Assembly: GCF_023347255.1 (NCBI RefSeq)
Contig: NZ_CP094466.1
Location: 2,108,001 to 2,172,000 of the forward strand
Source of the DNA: Faecalibacterium sp. I4-3-84
GTDB taxonomy: Bacteria > Bacillota > Clostridia > Oscillospirales > Ruminococcaceae
Direction of reading: 5' to 3'
DNA length: 64,000 nt
Part shown: positions 43,239 to 54,253 of the stretch, piece after piece
How the letters are laid out: each line of letters starts with the position of its first letter
How positions within the stretch are numbered: position 1 is the first letter of the stretch
Notes under the pieces: generated by a model
Databases searched by the model: none
What the model was told of the DNA's origin: nothing
What the model saw: only the letters and a program-made list of their open reading frames with translations
Program-made: the position numbers and the translations under genes

Positions 43239-43366
43239 ACTCCTTCAGTCTCGCATTCGCTCGCCAGCTCCCTCAAGGAGGGAGCCTTTGGCAGTGCGGC
43301 AAAGTTTTATGTTTTGCCAAAGGCCCCATCTCCGAGGGGGCTGTCTGCGAAGCAGACTGGGGGAGT
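43239..43366. repeat. MITE-like extragenic palindromic repeat
   Basis: 128-bp block with imperfect terminal inverted repeats ACTCCTTCAGTCTCGC and its counterpart GCAGACTGGGGGAGT, an inner perfect pair GCCTTTGGCA / TGCCAAAGGC and CTCCCTCAAGGAGGGAG. Repeats of this look are scattered in many gut Firmicutes. It would fold as a branched RNA in the helicase 3' region. Confidence 0.65.
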
Positions 43367-43444
43367 CTCACTTTTTTATTAAAATCTATTGACCTTCCCC
43401 TTTCTGGAAGGTGTAACATAGGCACGTAAGGAGGCACCGGAGCC

Positions 43445-44098
43445 ATGAAGATCAACGAAGTGGAAGCCGCTGTGGGCGTGACCAAAAAGAATATCCGCTT
43501 TTACGAGGAGGAGGGGCTCATTACCCCCAGCCGCGAGCCGGGCAACGGCTACCGCAGCTACTCGCAGGCGGACGTGGAACGCCTGCGCCGCATCAAGCTG
43601 CTGCGCAAGCTGGATGTGCCGCTGGCCGAGATCCGGGAAATGCTGGAAGGGCAGAAGACGCTGGCCGAGGGAATGGCCCAGCAGCTGGAACGTCTGAGCA
43701 CCCGCCGCAAGGATCTGGACGAAGCCATCGGCTTTTGCAAGCTGCTCCAAAAGGACTCCGGCAGTCTGGAAGAACTGGATGTGGAGCAGACGCTTGCGCG
43801 CCTTGCTGCACGGGAGGAACAGGGAGTGACCTTTGTGAACATTGAACGCACAGACCGAAAAGGCGAGCGCATCCGCGGTGCCTGTATCGGCGCTGCCCTT
43901 TTTGTGGCGCTGATGGCTTTTGTGATCGCAACGATGGCGTGGGCCTTTTACAGCGACCCGCAGGAAGCGCCGCCGCTGCCGCTGCTCATCGTATTGTTCG
44001 GCATCCCGGTGGGGTGCATCGTGGGCACGCTGAAGGTGTTGCTGGAACGCATTGAAGAGATCGGAAAGGGAGAAGAAGATGCTTATCGTAACTATTAA
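43445..44098 (+). CDS. MerR-type regulator with C-terminal membrane helices
   Basis: 217-aa protein. N-terminal MerR winged helix MKINEVEAAVGVTKKNIRFYEEEGLI then RSYSQADVERLRRIKLL, a coiled coil (about 75-120), and unusually two hydrophobic segments at about 147-168 and 177-198. So it is a membrane-anchored MerR, likely sensing a membrane signal. Start ATG 43445 after AAGGAGG. Overlaps the YbjQ-like gene by 20 bp and is linked to a CPBP membrane protease. Confidence 0.85.
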   Translation: MKINEVEAAVGVTKKNIRFYEEEGLITPSREPGNGYRSYSQADVERLRRIKLLRKLDVPLAEIREMLEGQKTLAEGMAQQLERLSTRRKDLDEAIGFCKLLQKDSGSLEELDVEQTLARLAAREEQGVTFVNIERTDRKGERIRGACIGAALFVALMAFVIATMAWAFYSDPQEAPPLPLLIVLFGIPVGCIVGTLKVLLERIEEIGKGEEDAYRNY

Positions 44099-44390
44099 CG
44101 AAGTGCCCGGCAAAAAGCTGGAAGCGCTGGGCGTGGTGCGCGGCAGCACGGTGCAGAGCCGCAATCTGGGCCACGATCTGATGGCGGGGTTCCGCACGCT
44201 GGTGGGCGGTGAAGTGACCGACTATGCGGATATGCTCACCGAAGCCCGGCAGATCGCCACAGGACGCATGGTCAAGGATGCAGAGGCCCTTGGAGCGGAT
44301 GCAGTTGTAGGGATGCGCTACGCTTCCGCCAGCGTCATGCAGGGCGCAGCAGAGGTCATTGCTTATGGAACGGCGGTGAAGTTCGTATGA
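44079..44390 (+). CDS. YbjQ/UPF0145 family protein
   Basis: 103-aa homopentamer-forming family of unknown function; conserved VPGKKLEALGVVRGSTVQSRNLGHDLMAGFRTLVGGEVTDYADML and GADAVVGMRYASASVM. Start ATG 44079 (GGAAAGGGAG upstream) lies within the end of the MerR gene. Overlaps the CPBP gene by 4 bp. Confidence 0.9.
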   Translation: MLIVTINEVPGKKLEALGVVRGSTVQSRNLGHDLMAGFRTLVGGEVTDYADMLTEARQIATGRMVKDAEALGADAVVGMRYASASVMQGAAEVIAYGTAVKFV

Positions 44391-45283
44391 CGGCAAAAGA
44401 AAAACAGGGCTTCAGCCTGTACTTCCTGTTCGCCTTCGGCATGGCGTGGCTGCTGCAGGTCTATGCCAGCCTGCTGCTTCTCCGGGACGGCAACGCCGGG
44501 GCCTACCAGCTGCTGCTGGCGGTGAGCATGTTCTGCCCGCTGGTGTCCGTGCTGCTGGTGCAAAAGTTCTGGTTGCATCAGCCCACCGGCATCAGCTGGC
44601 GGCCCCGCCTGAAAGGCAACGGCAGGTATCTGCTGGCAGCATGGTTCGGCCCGGCGGTATTCACCGTGCTGGCAGCGGTGCTGTACTTTGCGGTGTTCCC
44701 GTCCCGGCTGGACACCTCCGGCAGCTGGCTGGCCACGGCCTATGGCAGGCAGTGGACACCGGAAGCCCTGAAAACCGAGCTGGGGGTGACCACGACCAGT
44801 TACCTGATCCAGAACGGTCTGCTGGCGGTCACGCTGGCACCGGTCATCAATATGTTCGCAGCTTTGGGCGAGGAAGCCGGATGGCGCGGGTATATGATGC
44901 CTCACCTGAAGGAGCAGCTCGGCCTGCTCAACGGCCGCCTGCTGGGCGGCGTGATCTGGGGTGTCTGGCACTGGCCGCTGATGCTGCTGGTAGGCTACGA
45001 ATACGGCACCAACTACTTGGGTGCGCCAGTGCTGGGCCTTTTCGTGTGGTGCATAGTCTGCTTTGCGCTCAATACCCTGCTGGACTGGCTCTATGAAAAG
45101 ACCGGGTGCATCTGGGTTCCGTCCATCGCACACGGCGCATTCAATGCGGTGGCAGCGCTGTTTGTGGTTTTGACGAACCCGGCAGACAGCTATTACAATG
45201 TATTGGGTCCGGCACCCATTGGCCTGATCGGAATGCTGCCCATGCTGGCTGCTGCAGTCTGGCTGACCCTGCGAAGATCCTGA
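44387..45283 (+). CDS. CPBP-family intramembrane metalloprotease
   Basis: 298-aa membrane protein with about eight helices and the Abi/CPBP active-site motifs: GEEAGWRGYMMPHL (EExxxR), GVIWGVWHWPLML (FxxxH-type) and IAHGAFNA (HxxxN/B). The family includes prenyl-protein processing enzymes and bacteriocin self-immunity proteins. Translationally coupled (ATGA) to the YbjQ-like gene; with the membrane MerR this may be a small envelope-stress unit. Confidence 0.88.
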   Translation: MTAKEKQGFSLYFLFAFGMAWLLQVYASLLLLRDGNAGAYQLLLAVSMFCPLVSVLLVQKFWLHQPTGISWRPRLKGNGRYLLAAWFGPAVFTVLAAVLYFAVFPSRLDTSGSWLATAYGRQWTPEALKTELGVTTTSYLIQNGLLAVTLAPVINMFAALGEEAGWRGYMMPHLKEQLGLLNGRLLGGVIWGVWHWPLMLLVGYEYGTNYLGAPVLGLFVWCIVCFALNTLLDWLYEKTGCIWVPSIAHGAFNAVAALFVVLTNPADSYYNVLGPAPIGLIGMLPMLAAAVWLTLRRS

Positions 45284-45323
45284 AAACCTGAATAGTTCCG
45301 GGAGAGGACTCTTCCGCTTTTGC

Positions 45324-45358
45324 CGCCGCAGCTGCAATGCAGCTGCGGCGCAGTTTTT
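45324..45358 (+). terminator. Terminator of the MerR-YbjQ-CPBP operon
   Basis: CGCCGCAGCTGCA / TGCAGCTGCGGCG followed by CAGTTTTT. Confidence 0.9.
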
Positions 45359-45422
45359 CCTGCGGCCTGCTGCTATTTTGGGGTGCACGCAAAAAAGAAT
45401 GGAAAAAATCTGTCAAAAAGTG

Positions 45423-45452
45423 TTGACAAGGAGGCGGGGGGTGTGGTATTAT
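45423..45452 (+). promoter_or_regulatory. rRNA promoter P1
   Basis: TTGACA (45423-45428), 18-bp G-rich spacer, TATTAT (45447-45452), with an A/T-rich stretch just upstream (AAAAAATCTGTCAAAAAG) like an UP element. Confidence 0.75.
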
Positions 45453-45707
45453 ACTTGAGCGCCAAGCGCTGAGGCAAAAGAATGACTTCCGAAGCCTCAG
45501 CAGGAAGCCTTTGAAAAGAACCAATAGACGCTGAAAAGTTTTGCGGTTGCGAAAGCAATGAATCGCCCCAGTGGGGCGTTCAAGCAAACAGAGCGGTCTT
45601 GCGAAAGCAAGATGGAGGGGATTCACCCCGACAAGCTCACGGTTTGTTCTGAGAAACTTCTTAGATGTCCAAGTTCAGAAAGTTCAAAAGCTTCTAAAAA
45701 ATAAGGC

Positions 45708-45736
45708 TTGACAAAAAACCACTTCGGTGGTAAAAT
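45708..45736 (+). promoter_or_regulatory. rRNA promoter P2
   Basis: TTGACA (45708-45713), 17-bp spacer, TAAAAT (45731-45736), preceded by A/T-rich DNA. The spacer contains the inverted repeat ACCAC-TTCG-GTGGT. Between P1 and the 16S gene there is no protein gene I can support. Confidence 0.8.
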
Positions 45737-45926
45737 AAACAGGTCGTCAACCGCAAGGCTGAGGCGCTACAGGACCTTGAAAATTGAACAATATCGAAAA
45801 ACTTGTAAGGAACCTTTTAAGTGTTTGGAAAAACACTAAAAACAATTCCAAAAGTAATTCACACAGGACGCAAGCGATTGCGTGCTGAGCGAACAAGATT
45901 TAACACTTTAGAAGTGATAAATATCA

Positions 45927-50553
<4,627 letters not shown>

Positions 50554-50682
50554 CAATTCGCTTGAGACTCTGAGAGTCAACGAAAAAATGTGAGCAGTGA
50601 TTATTCAGTTTTGAAGGCACGTCCTTCTAAGAAACACTGGACAAAGTACAACAAACATGTTATACTAGGCCAGTCAGATCGG

Positions 50683-50797
<115 letters not shown>

Positions 50798-50804
50798 TTG
50801 AACA

Positions 50805-50838
50805 GAAACGCTTCAGAAGAAATTCTGAGGCGTTTTTC
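50805..50838 (+). terminator. rRNA operon terminator
   Basis: GAAACGC.TCAGAA / TTCTGA.GCGTTTTT stem-loop with T-run, 8 bp after 5S. Confidence 0.92.
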
Positions 50839-50934
50839 TTGTTTGATCTGCTTCAGAAATTTTTGCTGCATATTGCGCGTACAGTGCACGAAAAGGCACG
50901 GAGAGATCGTGTCTATCAAAAGGGGGAATATGAG

Positions 50935-51591
50935 GTGGAGCGAAAATCTGCAGTCAGGGCGGTGGGGATGTTTCTGCTGGCGGCTCTTACCATTTTGACT
51001 TTATGCCGTTATCAGCACACGTCTGCTGTCCGACCGAAGGATAGATTTTCTGGCCAGATCCCGCAGCTGCACAGCACAGCAGACGCAGACGGTGACGGTG
51101 TAGACGACCAGACAGACATCCTGAACGGCGCACTGGCATATGTGAGTACACATCCAAAATACAAAAGCCGCTATTATGAGACCGGTTATCCAGACGACGG
51201 CTATGGAGTCTGTACTGATGTGGTAGCATATGCTCTGAAAAATGCAGGGTATGATCTGCAGGCTCTGGTAGACACGGACATTCGGGAACATCCAGAAGAA
51301 TATGGAATTACAGCGCCGGATAAAAATATAGACTTTCGCAGGGTGCGAAACCTGAAGGTGTTTTTCTCCCGTAATACGGTCAAACTGACCACCAATGTTT
51401 CCGAAACGGAACAATGGCAGGGCGGTGATATTGTGATCTTTGAAAGACATATTGGCATCGTGTCTGACCGGCGAAATAAAAACGGAGTGCCCTATGTCAT
51501 TCACCACAATGACCCATGGCAGACGGCTTATGAGCAGGACGTTCTGGAAAAACGAACGGACATCGTCGGACATTACCGCATTTCTGAATAA
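50935..51591 (+). CDS. DUF1287 family exported protein
   Basis: 218-aa protein from GTG 50935 (AAGGGGG upstream, spacing about 8); ATG 50968 is an alternative. The open frame continues back through 5S rRNA, which is not coding. An N-terminal membrane/signal segment (about 8-27, VGMFLLAALTILTLC), then a dockerin/EF-hand-like DADGDGVDDQTDIL, and the DUF1287 core with GYPDDGYGVCTDVVAYALKNAGYDL (Cys), GDIVIFERHIGIVSD (His) and VIHHND, an NlpC/P60-like Cys-His arrangement. Likely an envelope amidase/peptidase. Family function unproven. Confidence 0.85.
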   Translation: MERKSAVRAVGMFLLAALTILTLCRYQHTSAVRPKDRFSGQIPQLHSTADADGDGVDDQTDILNGALAYVSTHPKYKSRYYETGYPDDGYGVCTDVVAYALKNAGYDLQALVDTDIREHPEEYGITAPDKNIDFRRVRNLKVFFSRNTVKLTTNVSETEQWQGGDIVIFERHIGIVSDRRNKNGVPYVIHHNDPWQTAYEQDVLEKRTDIVGHYRISE

Positions 51592-51602
51592 AAGCAGAAA
51601 AA

Positions 51603-51640
51603 ACGGCCCCGCCGCGTTGAGCATTCAACGTGACGGGGCT
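51603..51640. terminator. Bidirectional terminator
   Basis: CGGCCCCG / CGGGGCTG with inner CGTTGA / TCAACG; A-run before and T-rich after, serving the converging DUF1287 and fba genes. Confidence 0.9.
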
Positions 51641-51685
51641 GCATATTTTATTGGGTGGAGTTCCCCTTACGATACAAGCTTCCGC

Positions 51686-52549
51686 TTAGCCCTTGCCTGC
51701 GCAGCCGAACAGCTCGATCTTCTCCTTGCACTTGGCCTCGATGGCCTTTGCGCCGGGAGCCAGCAGCTTGCGGGGGTCGAAGCCCTTACCCTGCTGATCT
51801 TTGCCCTCTTCGATGTACTTGCGGGTGGCCTCAGCAAACACCAGCTGGCACTCGGTGTTGATGTTGATCTTGGAAACGCCCAGGCTGATTGCCTTTGCGA
51901 TCATCTCGTCGGGGATGCCGGTGCCGCCGTGCAGAACCAGAGGAATGTTATTGGTGGCCTTGTGGATGCGGTCCAGAGCCTCGAAGTCCAGACCCTTCCA
52001 GTTTGCCGGGTAGACACCATGGATGTTGCCGATGCCGGCAGCCAGGAAGTCAATGCCCAGAGCAGTGATCTTTGCGCACTCTTCGGGGTCTGCAATCTCG
52101 CCGGCACCCACGACGCCGTCCTCGACACCGCCGATGGAACCGACCTCGGCCTCGATGCTCAAGCCCTTAGCGTGTGCCAGAGCAACCAGCTCCTTGGTCT
52201 TTTCCACATTCTCCTCGATGGAGTAGTGGCTGCCATCGAACATGATGGAAGAGAAGCCGGCCTCGATGCAGGCCTTGCAGCCCTCATAGGTGCCGTGATC
52301 CAGATGCAGGGCAACGGGAACGGTGATGCCCATGGAATCGACCATTGCGCTGACCATGGCAGCGACGGTCTTGAAACCGGTCATGTACTTGCCGGCACCC
52401 TCGGAAACACCCAGAATCACAGGGCTCTTCATTTCCTCGCAGGCGGTCAGAACGGACTTGGTCCACTCCAGATTGTTGATGTTGAACTGAGGCACACCGT
52501 AGTGGCCATCACGTGCTTTGATCAGCATTTCGGTTGCATTTACCAACAT
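51686..52549 (-). CDS. fba: Class II fructose-bisphosphate aldolase
   Basis: 287-aa zinc aldolase of glycolysis/gluconeogenesis. Start MLVNATEMLIKARDGHYGVPQFNINNLEW; ALHLDHGTYE (Zn His and catalytic Asp), EAEVGSIGGVEDG, LVLHGGTGIPDEMI (Zn His), and NINTECQLVF. It is of the shorter class IIB (GatY/TagA/Bacillus-type) group. Monocistronic, own promoter on the minus strand. Confidence 0.96.
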   Translation of the reverse strand: MLVNATEMLIKARDGHYGVPQFNINNLEWTKSVLTACEEMKSPVILGVSEGAGKYMTGFKTVAAMVSAMVDSMGITVPVALHLDHGTYEGCKACIEAGFSSIMFDGSHYSIEENVEKTKELVALAHAKGLSIEAEVGSIGGVEDGVVGAGEIADPEECAKITALGIDFLAAGIGNIHGVYPANWKGLDFEALDRIHKATNNIPLVLHGGTGIPDEMIAKAISLGVSKININTECQLVFAEATRKYIEEGKDQQGKGFDPRKLLAPGAKAIEAKCKEKIELFGCAGKG

Positions 52550-52630
52550 TATTCATTACCTCCACAAAATCATTGGGGTCTTGCTCGTTTCATATCCGCT
52601 TTGTGCACGGTTTAACGAACCTACAGAATT

Positions 52631-52659
52631 AGTATACCCCAAACAGCGGCCAAAATCAA
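52631..52659 (-). promoter_or_regulatory. fba promoter
   Basis: Minus strand TTGATT (52659-52654), 17-bp spacer, TATACT (52636-52631). Confidence 0.75.
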
Positions 52660-52700
52660 TCCAAACCGGTGTTTTTCCTGTAACAATGCGGGGATTCTGT

Positions 52701-52732
52701 TTCTGGCAGGGTGCAGGGGGTTACTGCCAGAA
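52701..52732. repeat. 9-bp inverted repeat upstream of fba
   Basis: TTCTGGCAG (52701-52709) / CTGCCAGAA (52724-52732). Possible operator about 45 bp upstream of the fba promoter. Confidence 0.4.
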
Positions 52733-52957
52733 GCGCGTATATTCGATAGAATGCAACAAATTTCCATATAATGTGCAATAAGCGGCCGAAAGACAGAAAG
52801 CGTGATGAAGGACGGATTTTCAACACAGATCCACATTCGTCAAAATGATATTGGGCAATTTGGCAAAAGCGGACAGGATGCAGTTCAAAAAATTGTCATA
52901 TTTCCGACTTGTATTCTACAAATTGTACGCAGGAAATCAAAAAAGGTCGAACCAAAA

Positions 52958-53100
52958 AGTGGAAAACCTTGTGGAAAGTGTGGAATTCCACAGGCAAAAC
53001 AGGCTTTAAAGCTGGACTTTTGAACTTTCTCCACAGGGTTTTCAACATGTGGAAAAATAATCGCTCTTCTACGGATTGTATACCGCGTTTTTGTGGAAAA
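52958..53100. other. Cluster of TGTGGAAAA-like sites
   Basis: Within 143 bp: AGTGGAAAA (52958), TTGTGGAAA (52969), the palindrome TGTGGAATTCCACA (52979-52992), CTCCACA (53029), TGTGGAAAA (53048) and TGTGGAAAA (53092). These are one or two mismatches from the DnaA box TGTGGATAA. No gene is present in 52550-53395. Confidence 0.45.
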
Positions 53101-53395
53101 CTTTTTTCTCCGGCAAAACAGAGGGATATCTACCCAGCGGCCGGGTAAAGCTGATGCAGGGCGGCAGAACATTTCTGCAAAAAAGCGGAAACGGTCTCCG
53201 GCACCACGAACAGAAAAACTTTTGCAAGACGCGGATAAAAAACGGTAATTTGCTGGCAAACAAGGTCGGCTTATGCTATACTTCAAAATGAGTTATCAGC
53301 TTCAGATCATACCGGTGCGCGGCCCAGAGTGCGGCGCGCCTTTTGGAGGGTGTGCACAGCACCTTCCGGTGATACAACGGAAGGAGAAAATCATC

Positions 53396-54205
53396 ATGGA
53401 AGAAAAGAACCAGCCGCGCCGTCCGCGCCGCAGCCCGGAAGAGCCGCTGCAGAAGAACGAGAGCCTTGTTTATGGCAAAAATCCGGTGACCGAACTGCTG
53501 AAAAGCGGTTCCGGCGTGGACACCGTGCTCATTGCTGAGGGCATGGCTCCGGCCGTGGCGGCTTACTATACCGCATTGGCAAAGGAAGCGGGTGCCACGG
53601 TGAAGCGGGTGCACCCCAACAAGCTGCGCCTGATGACCGGCACCGAGAGCCATCAGGGTGTGGCGGCATTTGCCAGCGAGATCGAATACGTGACGGTAGA
53701 CGACCTGATGGCAGCAGCCAAGGACAAGGGCGAGGCACCTTTTCTGGTGCTGAGCGATGGCATTGAAGACCCGCACAATCTGGGTGCCGTGATGCGCAGT
53801 GCTCTGCTGTGCGGTGCGCATGGCATCGTGATTCCAAAGCGCGGCGGCGCATCGGTCACGCCTACCGTCATCAAGTCCAGCGCAGGTGCCGCAGAACGCC
53901 TGCCGGTGGCTCGTGTGGCCAACATCGGCGAGACCATCCGCCGCCTGAAGGAGCAGGGTGTGTTCGTCTACTGCGCCGATATGGACGGCGTGTCTCTGCG
54001 CAGGAACAACCTGACCGGCCCCATTGCACTGGTGCTGGGCAGCGAGGGCAGCGGTGTTTCGCAGCTGGTGAAAAAGCTGTGCGACGGCGTGGTGCGGCTG
54101 GATATGGCAGCACCGGGCACCGGTGTGGACAGCTACAACGTGTCGGTGGCTGCGGGCATTATTCTGTACGAGATCCAGTCCCAACGCGCAGCACAGCAGG
54201 CATGA
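53396..54205 (+). CDS. rlmB: 23S rRNA 2'-O-methyltransferase (RlmB/TrmH family)
   Basis: 269-aa SpoU-family methyltransferase. ATG 53396 (GGAAGGAG upstream); the longer frame lacks a ribosome site. A charged N-terminal tail, then the substrate-binding domain LVYGKNPVTELLKSG, and the knotted catalytic domain with EDPHNLGAVMRSALLCG (motif 1), LVLGSEGSGVS (motif 2) and DMAAPGTGVDSYNVSVAAGI (motif 3). In E. coli RlmB modifies G2251. Followed 48 bp later by the P-type-ATPase-like gene. Confidence 0.93.
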   Translation: MEEKNQPRRPRRSPEEPLQKNESLVYGKNPVTELLKSGSGVDTVLIAEGMAPAVAAYYTALAKEAGATVKRVHPNKLRLMTGTESHQGVAAFASEIEYVTVDDLMAAAKDKGEAPFLVLSDGIEDPHNLGAVMRSALLCGAHGIVIPKRGGASVTPTVIKSSAGAAERLPVARVANIGETIRRLKEQGVFVYCADMDGVSLRRNNLTGPIALVLGSEGSGVSQLVKKLCDGVVRLDMAAPGTGVDSYNVSVAAGIILYEIQSQRAAQQA

Positions 54206-54253
54206 TCCGGCATTCGGGCCGGAACCTCAATTTGAATTACAGGAGGGACAAGA

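Noticed and set aside
52550-53395. Replication origin (oriC)
   Set aside because: Despite DnaA-like sites there is no dnaA/dnaN nearby and no AT-rich unwinding block, and the rRNA operon to the left is read toward this point, which would be head-on with replication.
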